Shown here: positions 33,345 to 42,544 of the stretch, piece by piece
Layout of the letters: every line of letters starts with the position of its first letter
How positions within the stretch are numbered: the first letter of the stretch is position 1
Source: Geomonas agri
GTDB taxonomy: Bacteria; Desulfobacterota; Desulfuromonadia; Geobacterales; Geobacteraceae
Length of the DNA: 64,000 nt
Assembly (NCBI RefSeq): GCF_020179605.1
Contig: NZ_JAINZO010000001.1
Span: 62,001 to 126,000 of the forward strand
Direction: 5' to 3'
Translations under genes and position numbers: made by a program
The notes under the pieces: generated by a model
Told to the model about the DNA's origin: nothing
Databases searched by the model: none
What the model saw: the letters and a program-made list of their open reading frames with translations, nothing else

Positions 33345-34391
33345 CTGCCCGTCTTCACCGGACAACTTTTTGCCATGCTTTCCGCCGCGCTCTTCGGCGT
33401 GTCGCCGGTCTTTTGCAAGCTGCTCATTGGCGATATGTCGCCGGCCCTGCTCGCCGGGCTGCTCTATTTGGGCTCCGGGCTCGGGCTGCAGCTGCTGCTC
33501 CTGTTCCAGCATAAGAGCTCCCTGGCCGAACTGCGCCTGCTCTCCCCGGGGCACCGGCTGAAACTCGTCGGCGCCGTCATCGCCGGCGGCATCGTCGCAC
33601 CGCTCTGCCTCGCCTTCGGGATCAAGTACGGCACCGCCTCCGAGGTCTCGCTGCTGCTCAACCTGGAGACCGTCGCCACCACCCTGATTGCGTGGCTCGT
33701 CTTCAGGGAATACATCGGCCCCTACGTCTGGACCGGCAAGGTTCTGATCCTGTTCGGCGCCGGGCTCGTCATCCTCAGGGCGCAAGGGGGGCTTTCCTTC
33801 TCGCTCTCGGGACTCCTGGTCGTGGTCGCCTGCGTCTTCTGGGGCATCGACAACAACCTGACCCGCGACGTGGACGAGATCTCCTCCACGGTGCTGGCGT
33901 CGGTGAAGGGGCTCGCCGCCGGGCTCTTCTCCATCATCCTGGCCCTCGTCTTCAGCACCGGCACCGCGGCGCCTGGGCAGATCGCGGGAGCCCTCGGCGT
34001 GGGCGCCATGAGCTACGGTCTCAGCCTGGTCCTCTTCGTAGAGGCCCTGCGCCAGATCGGCGCTGCCCGTACCGCCACCTTTTTCGCGGTCGGCCCCTTC
34101 TTCGGCACGCTCCTCTCGGTTGCGCTGCTGGGTGAGCGTCCCCCCGCCGCCTACTGGGTTGCCACCGCGCTGATGCTGGCCGGGATCCTGCTCCTCTACG
34201 TGGAGGTGCATGGCCATCGCCATACCCACGAGGAACTGGCCCACGCCCATCCGCACCGTCACGACGAGCACCACGATCATGAACACCCGGAAGGGGAGCA
34301 GGCGGAGACCCACGACCACTTTCACGTGCACCGGCCGGTCACGCATTCCCACGTGCACTGGCCCGACCAGCATCACCGGCATGAGCACTAG
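33345..34391 (+). CDS. DMT/EamA-family transporter with His-rich C-terminal tail
   Basis: Ten hydrophobic helices in two EamA repeats (LFAMLSAALFGVSPVFCKLL and ACVFWGIDNNLTRDV begin the halves). After the last helix there is a tail of about 65 residues with more than 20 His (for example HGHRHTHEELAHAHPHRHD), which points to metal sensing or metal transport. The start is uncertain: GGAGG at 33334-33338 fits a rare CTG start at 33345; the next ATG is 33375, and the open frame begins at 33255 (TTG). Confidence 0.85.
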   Translation: MPVFTGQLFAMLSAALFGVSPVFCKLLIGDMSPALLAGLLYLGSGLGLQLLLLFQHKSSLAELRLLSPGHRLKLVGAVIAGGIVAPLCLAFGIKYGTASEVSLLLNLETVATTLIAWLVFREYIGPYVWTGKVLILFGAGLVILRAQGGLSFSLSGLLVVVACVFWGIDNNLTRDVDEISSTVLASVKGLAAGLFSIILALVFSTGTAAPGQIAGALGVGAMSYGLSLVLFVEALRQIGAARTATFFAVGPFFGTLLSVALLGERPPAAYWVATALMLAGILLLYVEVHGHRHTHEELAHAHPHRHDEHHDHEHPEGEQAETHDHFHVHRPVTHSHVHWPDQHHRHEH

Positions 34392-34436
34392 CTGCCGCCG
34401 TAACGACACAAAACACTACCAGCAGGAGGTATGACA

Positions 34437-34964
34437 ATGGCAGAAGAAAAAAAGGAGCCCTGGCTCAACTATCTCGCACTCACCACCGTGGTCCTCGCCG
34501 TGTGCGCCACGCTGGCCACCTTCAAGGGGGGCGGCTTCTCGACCAGGTCCGTCCTGGTGCAGAACCAGGCCTCGGACCAGTGGGCCTTTTACCAGGCCAA
34601 GAGCATCAAGCAGTCCCTGGCCGAGACGGAGCAGGGGCAACTGGAGCGTGAGCTGTTGCGAACCGGCGACCAGAAGGTAGCCGCCGCCATGGAGGCCAGG
34701 GTGCAGGCGCTGAAAGGAAAAATCGCCAAGTATGACCAGGAGAAGGCGAAGATCCAGGACGATGCCAAGAAACTGGAAAAGGAGAGGGACGACGCGCAGC
34801 GTCACGGCCGCCCCTTCGGGCTTGCCGTCATCTTCCTGCAGATCGCCATCCTGCTTTCCTCCATTGCCGCGCTCTTGAAGAAGAAAATCGTGTGGTTGGC
34901 GGGTCTTGCCGTTGGCATCTGCGGCCTGATCCAGTTTGCCAACGGCTTCATGCTCTTCATGTAG
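34437..34964 (+). CDS. DUF4337 family membrane protein
   Basis: A 175-residue protein: one helix at about 10-30, a long charged coiled coil at about 60-125 (KIAKYDQEKAKIQDDAKKLE), and two helices at the C-terminus. It opens with KKEPWLNYLALTTVVLAVCA and has the WAFYQAKSIKQ block of DUF4337. Function unknown. AGGAGG at 34424-34429 selects the ATG at 34437 rather than 34431. Followed by a strong terminator. Confidence 0.8.
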   Translation: MAEEKKEPWLNYLALTTVVLAVCATLATFKGGGFSTRSVLVQNQASDQWAFYQAKSIKQSLAETEQGQLERELLRTGDQKVAAAMEARVQALKGKIAKYDQEKAKIQDDAKKLEKERDDAQRHGRPFGLAVIFLQIAILLSSIAALLKKKIVWLAGLAVGICGLIQFANGFMLFM

Positions 34965-34988
34965 CCAAGGTGCCGACCTTGAACGCAA

Positions 34989-35025
34989 AAAGGGGACGCA
35001 GCCCACGCTGCGTCCCCTTTCTTTA
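34989..35025 (+). terminator. Terminator after DUF4337 gene
   Basis: AAGGGGACGCAG pairs with CTGCGTCCCCTT, followed by a T-rich tail. Confidence 0.88.
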
Positions 35026-35177
35026 TGTTCATCGAAGCACCCGTGAGCGAGGAATACCTCACCGGCAAACGTTGCCCTGACAATGAAAATGCCAGCTGAC
35101 AGCTGGAGTCCCCGTTGACAGGGGGAGAGTTGCACGTGGCGATGCCTTTGGCCACGAAGCACTGCGCGAACCGACAG

Positions 35178-35217
35178 GTCCCCCCCCTTGCGAAAGGGGG
35201 GGCAGGGGGGATTTGCC
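35178..35217. repeat. G-rich REP-like repeat
   Basis: CCCCCCCTTGCGAAAGGGGG followed by GGCAGGGGGGATTTGC. Variants occur at 39716-39760 and 45219-45242. Each is an imperfect palindrome of C and G runs between genes; probably a dispersed REP-type element. Confidence 0.55.
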
Positions 35218-35246
35218 TTGCCTGTTGCCCCCTCGCTCGCTTCCCC

Positions 35247-36935
35247 CTACCTCTTCCCGAAATACTTCCCGTAGTTGCGCCAGTACTCCGTCAGCCGCGC
35301 CTCGTACTTCCACTGCGCCGCCGCCTTGGCACTCTGTTTCAGAAAGCTTGCACAGCGCTGCGATGGCGCTGTGGCACCGGGCACCTCTCCGGCGCACGCC
35401 TCGACCGTCTTCCCCTTGGCCACGTCCGCCCACAGCGGGGCCCCCGCCATGAAGCTGTACTGCAGGCTGTTGCGCCCAAGGTACTGCAGGTCATCACGGG
35501 TGAGGCCGTATTTTCTGACCCCATAGATCCATTCGTCGGTGAGGTTCGTGTGGGACACCCCCTCGTCGTCGCTGGCGAAGGCAACCGGGACTCCGTAAGT
35601 CCGGTACTGTGCGAAGGGATGCGCCGTACCGGCGATGCCGAGGATCTGGGCGTTGCTGGTGAACATGATCTCGACCAGCGCGTTGTTGCGCCTGAATAGC
35701 TCCGCCACTTCCGACTTCTCCTTGTCCTTCAGAAAGGCGAAAGAGACCCCGTGGCCGACCCGCTTCGCCCCCGCCTTGAGTGTGCCGGTCAGGTGCTCCT
35801 TCAGTGCCGGGTTGTCCCTCCCCACGAAACAGGGGGTGAGTTCTCCGGCGTGCAAGGCGATGTTGACCTTGGGGAAGGTCTCGTGGAAGTAGCCGAAGAT
35901 GCGCATCTGGTCCCGGAAAGCGGCCAGCGACACCGGGGCGTCCTCCTTGCTCAAGAGGTTCACGCCGACCACGCGCTCCTCGGAGGAGGAGAGCAGCATG
36001 GAGAAGGCGGCCTGGGTGAATACCTTGGCCAGATCAGGACTGCCGTCAGCCAGCACGGAGGTGCGGTTCACGGTCGCCACGAAGGCATAATCGACGCCGC
36101 AGGCCGGTTCGGCGTCGGCACCGCCGCAGTTGAGCAGCGTGCGGGTCCTGTTGACGTACTGCGCGATTTCGGTGCGCGCGGCGGCTACCACATCGGCAAG
36201 TCCGGCATCGAGCAGGAAGCGCTGCATTGCGGGGAACTGGCCGTTGTCCCGGTACGACGCCTGCGCGGGGAACTGCTGCCTCAGTTGCCTGGCCAGCGCG
36301 CTCACCGACGAGGACTGGAACGAGAGCATGGTCTCCAGGTAGGAGACGCCGTCCTGTTGGGACTGCCTCAGCACCTCCGCGAGCATGGGGGGAGTGTTGC
36401 AGGCGTTGTCGGAGACTGCCCGGAACCTGGCGAAGGTGGCGAAGAAGTGGTCGTGTCCCGCCTGGGTGTCGGGATAGCCGAAGCGGTACATGGACAGGGA
36501 TTGCAGGAGCCGCTCCTGCTCCGTCGCGGAAGCAGCTGAGATCGGCCTGAAGCCGTCGCCGCAGCGGCCGGATGAGTTCGCCGCCTCCAAGGTCAACTGC
36601 GCGGTCGTCCCCTCGGGCCCATAGCAGGCACCGTCGGCACCTGCCATCGCCAGGTACTTTTCCGCCTGGACCGTGCCGGAGAGATGGTTGTGCAGATCCG
36701 CTCCCTTCGGGAACAGGCGCAGCGCCTCGGCCAGCTCCGGTTGCTCCGCCCGTGTCTTTTCGATCACTCCGGCGTACTCCCGCACCGCGTCGTTGGACTG
36801 GGCGCAGATCTCGTGCAGTCCCGCCGGTCCAGGGGATGCGGCATGGCCGCCGGCCGCAAGGGACGGCGCGACGGTAAAAAGCGATGCCGTGACGAGCGCA
36901 GCTAGGGTGCGGCCTGTCATGGTGAAAAGGTTCAT
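35247..36935 (-). CDS. Secreted adenosine deaminase-family protein
   Basis: A 562-residue protein with a signal peptide (cleavage near SLAAG) and the amidohydrolase fold of adenosine deaminases: metal-binding GADLHNHLSG, NIALHAGELTP, GAKRVGHGVS and the late FASDDEGVSH. It is longer than cytosolic Add because of extra N-terminal and internal segments, as in exported ADGF-like enzymes. It would deaminate adenosine or a related nucleoside in the periplasm. Single gene. Confidence 0.88.
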   Translation of the reverse strand: MNLFTMTGRTLAALVTASLFTVAPSLAAGGHAASPGPAGLHEICAQSNDAVREYAGVIEKTRAEQPELAEALRLFPKGADLHNHLSGTVQAEKYLAMAGADGACYGPEGTTAQLTLEAANSSGRCGDGFRPISAASATEQERLLQSLSMYRFGYPDTQAGHDHFFATFARFRAVSDNACNTPPMLAEVLRQSQQDGVSYLETMLSFQSSSVSALARQLRQQFPAQASYRDNGQFPAMQRFLLDAGLADVVAAARTEIAQYVNRTRTLLNCGGADAEPACGVDYAFVATVNRTSVLADGSPDLAKVFTQAAFSMLLSSSEERVVGVNLLSKEDAPVSLAAFRDQMRIFGYFHETFPKVNIALHAGELTPCFVGRDNPALKEHLTGTLKAGAKRVGHGVSFAFLKDKEKSEVAELFRRNNALVEIMFTSNAQILGIAGTAHPFAQYRTYGVPVAFASDDEGVSHTNLTDEWIYGVRKYGLTRDDLQYLGRNSLQYSFMAGAPLWADVAKGKTVEACAGEVPGATAPSQRCASFLKQSAKAAAQWKYEARLTEYWRNYGKYFGKR

Positions 36936-37100
36936 CGGGTCTCTCTCTTGATCGAAGATAGGTCGCGCGGGATGCCTTCGGCAAAGGGAATCTATGCCCG
37001 TTGGCCCTTGTTGTCAACGGCTTAAAGCTCGGGGCAGGGAGGCGAGAGCATAGTACAGGCCATGCGCCGTTGTGAAATCCACAGTGTCCGGCAGCTGGCA

Positions 37101-37136
37101 TAAAAAGAGCCGGCGCCTTCTACTCGCCAGCTCTTT
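37101..37136 (-). terminator. Terminator of the chemoreceptor gene
   Basis: On the minus strand AAAGAGC.GGCG pairs with CGCC.GCTCTTT, followed by TTTTTA. Confidence 0.7.
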
Positions 37137-37169
37137 CTCCTTCACCACTTGAGGTCTGGATTTTTACCC

Positions 37170-39296
37170 TTAGCCGCGGGCCGCCGTCTCGCCCTGGAGC
37201 CGGAATGCACCCGCTCCCTGCTGCAGCACGTCCACCTGGCTGGCGAGATCGCTGGCGCCGGCCTCCAACTGTGCCGCAGCCTGTAGGCAGCGGTCGGCAT
37301 CGGAGTGGATCTCGGCCACCGCCGCCGCTATCTGCTGGTTCTCCTGCGCCTGCACCGCGCAGGCCGCTTCGATCTTCCTGGACATCTCGCTCACGTCGAG
37401 GATCGAGTCCGATATCGCGCGTCCCACCTTGCTCTGCTCGCGGGTGGCGCTGTGGAACTGCGTCGCCAGCTCCCTCATCTCCTCCGCTGCCAGCATGATC
37501 GCCTCCTTGGCTCCCGCCTGTTCCCTGATGGCCCTTTCGATCTTCTCGGTCATATGGGTGACCCGGTCCATGGCCTCGCGGATCAGGCTGGTCCCCTTGG
37601 CCTGCTCGGCGGTGGCCAGCGCAATGCCGCCGACATGGCTGCGGGCGCTGGAGACGCCGCTGACGATCTTTTCCAGCGCCGCGCTGGAACGTGAACTCAG
37701 CTCCTCGCCCGCCGCGATGCGCTGATCTGCCTCCTTGATCGCCTTCACCGCGTGCTCGGTCTCCAGCTGCACCGCCGCGATCAGGGCGGCGATCTCGTTG
37801 GTGGAGTTGGCAGTGCTCGATGCGAGCATCTTGATCTCCTCGGCCACAACGCCGAAGGGCTTGCCGTGTGCGCCGGCCTGGGCCGCGATGATGCTGGCGT
37901 TGAGGGCGAGCAGCGAGGTCCTCTTGGCGATATCGTCGATAACCGAGGAGATGACCCCGATCTCGTGAGTCCTGGAGGTGAGCGTCGCGATGACTTGGTT
38001 GGTGACGCCGGAGGAGGCGCGGATGTCGCTCATTCCCTGGCGCATGGCCCGCATCGCCTCCACCCCTTTCAGTGCGTCCGCCTCGACCCCTTCGGCCACC
38101 TCGGCGGTCAAAAGCGCGTTCCCCTTGACGCTGTTGGTGGCCGCTTCCATCTCAAGGATCGAGGATGCGGTGGAAAGCGACGAGGAGACCAGCGACCCGG
38201 TGTGCTCGCCGATCTCGCTGGTGGCGGAAGCGCTCTGCATCATGGCCGCGGTCACCTCGGCAACCAGGTTGGTCAGTCGCCCCGCGTTCAATGCCACCTC
38301 GTCGGTGCTGGCAGTCATCTCCAGAATAGCCGAGGAAGACTCGGAGGCCGCCTGGGCCAGCCGCTGGGTCCCGTTCTGGATCTCTTCCGCCTTGTCGGCG
38401 ATGGTCCGCACGTAGGCCGAGGCCTCGGTCACCTTGTCCTGCTGGTGCTTGGCGGCTGCCACGGCATGCACCGCTTCCGATGCCAGCCGCCCGGAGATCC
38501 CTTGTAGCGCGGCGGCCGAGCCGGCAAGTCGGCTGATCATGCCGCACAACCCGGCGACCATCGTCTTCAGCGACCCCAGCAGCTTGCCCGCCTCGTCTCC
38601 CCCGCCCGCCGGGATGGTCACGGTGAGGTCCCCTTCCGCCACGGCCTCCGTTATGGACACCGCCTTGCCCAGCGGGAAGAGCAGCATTCTGGTGAACCAG
38701 GCCGCGATGCAACTGGCCAGCAGGGTAAAGCCGATGGCAAGGGAGATCACCACGGTCCGGGTATGCTCGAAGGACTGCAGGAAGTCGGCGGTCTTCACTC
38801 CAACGTAAAGCGCGCCGATGACGTGGCCCTCCTCGTCAAGAATGGGATCATAGGCAGTAAAATAGGGGACATTGAGGATGGGGGCAACGCCGCGGTAGGA
38901 CTCTCCCTTGCGGAACACCGCGTCGAAGGCCGGCCCTTGCAGTTTGGTCCCCACCGCCCGGCTGCCATCCTCCTTGATGACGTTGGTGGCCACCCGCTCA
39001 TCGTTCATGAATATGGTCGCGGTCCCGCCGCAGATCTTGGCCACCTTGTCGGGGAGTTCGTTGTTGCCATTGATGGCGTAGTCGCCGGCCATGAGGCGAT
39101 TGCCGACGATCTTCAGCTCCCCTTTCTGTCTCAAAAGCTCCCAAAAGGTGTTGATCCTGCTCTCTTGCGACGCCGTTGCCACGCGCACCATCTCCTGCCT
39201 CATCTGTGTCAGAGATATATATGTCGTGACGGTCACCGCCGTGATGACGATGATGATAATCAGGGATGTGATCTTTTTTACAATACTTACTTTCAC
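37170..39296 (-). CDS. Methyl-accepting chemotaxis protein with single Cache domain
   Basis: A 708-residue chemoreceptor: helix at about 9-29, periplasmic sCache-type domain at about 35-180 (GYREVAP-like YRGVAPILNVPYFTAYDPIL, GHVIGALYVGVK), second helix at about 183-203, HAMP, then the long signalling coiled coil with the hairpin tip DIAKRTSLLALNASIIAAQA and GKPFGVVAEEIKMLAS. It binds a small ligand outside and signals to CheA. Ligand not evident. Confidence 0.93.
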   Translation of the reverse strand: MKVSIVKKITSLIIIIVITAVTVTTYISLTQMRQEMVRVATASQESRINTFWELLRQKGELKIVGNRLMAGDYAINGNNELPDKVAKICGGTATIFMNDERVATNVIKEDGSRAVGTKLQGPAFDAVFRKGESYRGVAPILNVPYFTAYDPILDEEGHVIGALYVGVKTADFLQSFEHTRTVVISLAIGFTLLASCIAAWFTRMLLFPLGKAVSITEAVAEGDLTVTIPAGGGDEAGKLLGSLKTMVAGLCGMISRLAGSAAALQGISGRLASEAVHAVAAAKHQQDKVTEASAYVRTIADKAEEIQNGTQRLAQAASESSSAILEMTASTDEVALNAGRLTNLVAEVTAAMMQSASATSEIGEHTGSLVSSSLSTASSILEMEAATNSVKGNALLTAEVAEGVEADALKGVEAMRAMRQGMSDIRASSGVTNQVIATLTSRTHEIGVISSVIDDIAKRTSLLALNASIIAAQAGAHGKPFGVVAEEIKMLASSTANSTNEIAALIAAVQLETEHAVKAIKEADQRIAAGEELSSRSSAALEKIVSGVSSARSHVGGIALATAEQAKGTSLIREAMDRVTHMTEKIERAIREQAGAKEAIMLAAEEMRELATQFHSATREQSKVGRAISDSILDVSEMSRKIEAACAVQAQENQQIAAAVAEIHSDADRCLQAAAQLEAGASDLASQVDVLQQGAGAFRLQGETAARG

Positions 39297-39772
39297 AAAG
39301 ACGTCCTTATTTTACTATCTTGTTGCTTTCGACAACATGAAATACTGGTCGAAACCATGTCAATATTCGTATTGGTTGGTATATCCCGGCTGTCAGTGCG
39401 GTTTTTTGTTGAAATGTAGAAATGATTAATTGGTTTAAGTGTATAATTTGACGGTAGATATTTGTATTACATTACGCGCTGGCGTTTATATCTGAAAAAA
39501 GTATCGCCATCAAGTTTTTCGTAAACGACAAAGTGTATACACATTGTAGAGATGGGAATGTGTGAAGGGCAAGTACCTAGTGCACAGATCATGAAGTTCA
39601 TGCCGAGATAAATCCATCGCTCGGACGCCGCGGGAACGACATTGAGAGGAGGGGGTATTGGGGGGGGATTGCGGAGGAACTAACCGGAAAGGAAACTATC
39701 AAGTGCTGGACGTGCCCCCACGTCCTCCCCTTTGCGAAGGGGGGACAGCGGGGGGATGCCGTTGCTGCTTTC
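39297..39772. other. Upstream region of the chemoreceptor with a REP-like repeat
   Basis: No gene seen. The part next to the chemoreceptor is A+T-rich and should hold its promoter; TTGACA occurs on the minus strand near 39360. A G-rich REP-like repeat lies at 39716-39760. Confidence 0.4.
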
Positions 39773-40894
39773 TCACTGTACTGCCGCGATAACAGCGGAC
39801 ATAGCCGCTTCGTCAATCCTGTGTCCTGTGTCGCAGATGACATGGCGGTAATCAAGGCCGTGGCTGAAGCTGAGCCAGGCGAAGCAGTCGAGGATGTAGT
39901 TTCTCGGGAAGATCTCCACCACCCGGCAGGGGGAATCGCACCAAGCGAGGTTGCTGAGGCCGGCGCCGTGGCACCCCACCACGACCTCCGCCTGGTGGAA
40001 GGCGCGGACCTGTTCCGCGAAGGAAAGTTCTTCGCAATGCAGTACGGTGAAGCCTCTCTCCCGCAGTCTCGCCTCGAGTTCGGCCTCGCCAGCGAGGCGG
40101 CGCCTGCTTTTCTGCCGCGACACGTAGATCCTGGCGTCGGTGCGGTCCCCTCTAGTGCTGGAGTGCCCTTGCGGAACCACCTGGGCCTTTACCGCCGACC
40201 GCAACAGCTCCAGCACCTGGGGCGGGGTGAACTCAGGCTGGGTGTGATACTGCGGCACCACCAGCCGCTCCACCCGGATCGGCCCGGAGCAGAACAGGAA
40301 GCTGTGCTGCACATCGGGACCTAGCGCGGTGGCCAACCCCTCCATAACGTAGCGCGGAGGGTTTTCCGGCAGCACGATCTTCACGTCGGGGAATGTGGCG
40401 ACGGCATAGAGGACGTTGGGCAGGACCTCGAGGAGCCAATGGTAGTAGGTGCCGGGATGGCAGACGACCACCGGTTCGGGGACGCGCAGTTCCCTTGCCG
40501 ACAGCAGAGGTTCGTGCAGCACGTCCCCCCAGTCCATGATGCGGCGCAGGGAGCCCACGCTCTCCTCGATGATCCTGTTGCGGATCCAGGCCATGCCGGA
40601 GTGGGGCGAGACGGTGGCGTTATGCAGCAGGTACAGGTTTTTTTTGCCGAAGACGGCCTCGGTTCGTATGAATGGGGGGAGTTTGGCGGTGACCTCGTGC
40701 TTGACGATGCACGCCTGGGCCACCGGGACGATGTCCAGGATGTGCTGCTGCACGTTGGTGTGGTATGAAGCTTTCTCCAGCGACTCGATGCTCGACTTGG
40801 GCATCCTGCCGGAAACCGGCCCGAGCAGGTCGCTGGCAATGAAACGCAGCAGCTGCTGGCACCTTTTAGCGTCTGTTTTGCTTAAACCCGTCAT
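39773..40894 (-). CDS. Glycosyltransferase family 61 protein
   Basis: A 373-residue protein with the GT61 (DUF563) signature: GTYYHWLLEVLPNVLY, ARIYVSRQKSRRRLAGE, and the C-terminal VVGCHGAGLSNLAWC. Family members add sugars to surface glycans. No other glycan gene is near, so the acceptor is unknown. No membrane segment. Confidence 0.85.
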   Translation of the reverse strand: MTGLSKTDAKRCQQLLRFIASDLLGPVSGRMPKSSIESLEKASYHTNVQQHILDIVPVAQACIVKHEVTAKLPPFIRTEAVFGKKNLYLLHNATVSPHSGMAWIRNRIIEESVGSLRRIMDWGDVLHEPLLSARELRVPEPVVVCHPGTYYHWLLEVLPNVLYAVATFPDVKIVLPENPPRYVMEGLATALGPDVQHSFLFCSGPIRVERLVVPQYHTQPEFTPPQVLELLRSAVKAQVVPQGHSSTRGDRTDARIYVSRQKSRRRLAGEAELEARLRERGFTVLHCEELSFAEQVRAFHQAEVVVGCHGAGLSNLAWCDSPCRVVEIFPRNYILDCFAWLSFSHGLDYRHVICDTGHRIDEAAMSAVIAAVQ

Positions 40895-41005
40895 GCGGGC
40901 GATCCTAGCACAGGAGCTGTTTTCTTTCCAGCCGCACGGATAGCTGAGCTGATTTTCGAGCTCCTGGATGGACTCCGCAGTAATCTCGGCCCGCGTGCTT
41001 GCCGA

Positions 41006-41236
41006 CTAGTACTCCTTGGGCGGCTCCGTATAGAGGCACTCGGGGTTTTCCTTGACGTGCACGAAGTGCGCGACGTGCTTGTCTCCGGCGGCGCGGGGGC
41101 GCACCGGCTTGCCGCACTTATCGCACTCGAACAGAAGCGAGTGTCGGTGCTGCGGCGTCGCTCCGTCCCTTACCGACAGCGCCTTGTCGATGGTGATGAT
41201 GTGACCGAAAAACTTGCACTGTTTTGCCAGACCCAT
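41006..41236 (-). CDS. Small zinc-ribbon-like hypothetical protein
   Basis: A 76-residue protein with FECDKCGKPVRP and a later Cys (NPECLY), suggesting a metal site, and several His. The ATG at 41236 is preceded by AGGAGT on the minus strand. No known family. Confidence 0.6.
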   Translation of the reverse strand: MGLAKQCKFFGHIITIDKALSVRDGATPQHRHSLLFECDKCGKPVRPRAAGDKHVAHFVHVKENPECLYTEPPKEY

Positions 41237-41624
41237 TGTCCTACTCCTTTACGGAATTGTTCGGGAACCTTCCCCGCGGAGGCGACTGCCGGCGCAGTGG
41301 CGTCCGGATACCTAGAACAATGTATTATTTTCCTTCTTTTTTGTCAATCCCCGCGACACGGGGAGTCTGCCGGGAGAGGAGAGGAGTGTCTGTATCAGGC
41401 ACCCCACTTGAATCGGGACCGTATAAACGCCGTTTAGTGCATTGGACGTGGAGGGGGGCGTCTTGGTCCGGCGGGGAAAGGAATGGAATGGGTGGTTTGG
41501 GGTTGTAATAACAGGGGCTTCTGTTGTATTAAAACATTTTGCCCCTTCACCCCTGTTCTCCGACAAACGTCCAGATACAGGTAGTGTCGGTGCATTAATT
41601 TCAATGCAGGAGGAGACTAGCTAC
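41237..41624. other. Divergent gap upstream of the outer-membrane protein
   Basis: A 388-base stretch without a supported gene. It contains a small hairpin (CCCCGCGACACGGGG near 41348). Promoters for both flanking genes are expected here, but I cannot place them. Confidence 0.3.
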
Positions 41625-42452
41625 ATGAAAAAGATGGTTTTGGCAGTACTGGGCGGGATACTCATGACAACGGCCAACGCACATGCGGAGCACAAACTGC
41701 TGGTAACGGACGTCCTCGACAAGAAGCAGGTCGAGGCACAGGCTCTGTTCGAGTATTCCCACCTCAAAGGAGACGTAACTATTCTCGGTGATTCCGGGAA
41801 GCGCACCGTCAATGCCACCGAGTCGCTCTATTCCGTGGGCGTAGGTCTCGGTCACGGCCTGGAAGTGTCCGCGTCCGTCCCCTACATTTTCAGCGAGCGC
41901 GATAAAGTTGAGCTCGACGGTTTCGAGCCCGAGTACGGCAAGACTGATGGTTTTGGCGACTTGGCGCTCGAGGCGAAATACCGCCTGCTTGGTGGTGAAG
42001 AGGCGCCGTACACTGTGGTTGCTGGTCTCGGACTTAAATTCGACACCGCCGGCGAGGCGGGGACTGGCACCACCAACGTGAGCCCCTTCATCGCGGCGAG
42101 CGCCAACCTTGGGCACCACAACACCCCGTACGCCATCTACCGTGCCACCATCAGGAACCACGATGAGTACGATACCCATACCGTCTCGGTGGGCTTCGAG
42201 AAGGAGCTGAACCACACCGTGACTCTCGACGCCAAGGTGGACGCCAACTTCAACACCGCTACCCGCGACGTCACCGCCAACGAGGACTTCAACTTCGAGG
42301 TCTCGAGCTACGTTCAGCTGGCGCACAACTTCTACGTGCTGCCCAGCGTTGCCTACGTGGTCTCCACCGATGTCCGGAGCAAGGACAACGCCCTCCGTGC
42401 CGGTTCCGCTGACGGCATCCGCGCCGGCTTCTCCCTGTACTACCTGTTCTAG
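41625..42452 (+). CDS. Outer-membrane beta-barrel protein
   Basis: A 275-residue protein with a signal peptide (cleavage after NAHA) and about twelve alternating amphipathic strands, ending in LYYLF with a terminal Phe. It resembles the PF13557 'phenol MetA-pathway' transporter group. Substrate unknown. AGGAGGAG about 10 bases before the ATG at 41625 supports the start; a longer in-frame reading from 41442 would hide the signal peptide. Confidence 0.78.
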   Translation: MKKMVLAVLGGILMTTANAHAEHKLLVTDVLDKKQVEAQALFEYSHLKGDVTILGDSGKRTVNATESLYSVGVGLGHGLEVSASVPYIFSERDKVELDGFEPEYGKTDGFGDLALEAKYRLLGGEEAPYTVVAGLGLKFDTAGEAGTGTTNVSPFIAASANLGHHNTPYAIYRATIRNHDEYDTHTVSVGFEKELNHTVTLDAKVDANFNTATRDVTANEDFNFEVSSYVQLAHNFYVLPSVAYVVSTDVRSKDNALRAGSADGIRAGFSLYYLF

Positions 42453-42490
42453 TCGGGGCGCAGCCCGGACTTGCCGTTGCGGCTAACAAA

Positions 42491-42528
42491 AAACCGGAGC
42501 TCCTTTTCAGGATGCTCCGGTTTTTTTA
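42491..42528. terminator. Terminator after the beta-barrel gene
   Basis: AAACCGGAGC pairs with GCTCCGGTTT, followed by a run of T. A close copy with the same loop start (TCCTTTT) lies at 48474-48497. Confidence 0.85.
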
Positions 42529-42544
42529 TGGCAGCGGTAAGTGG

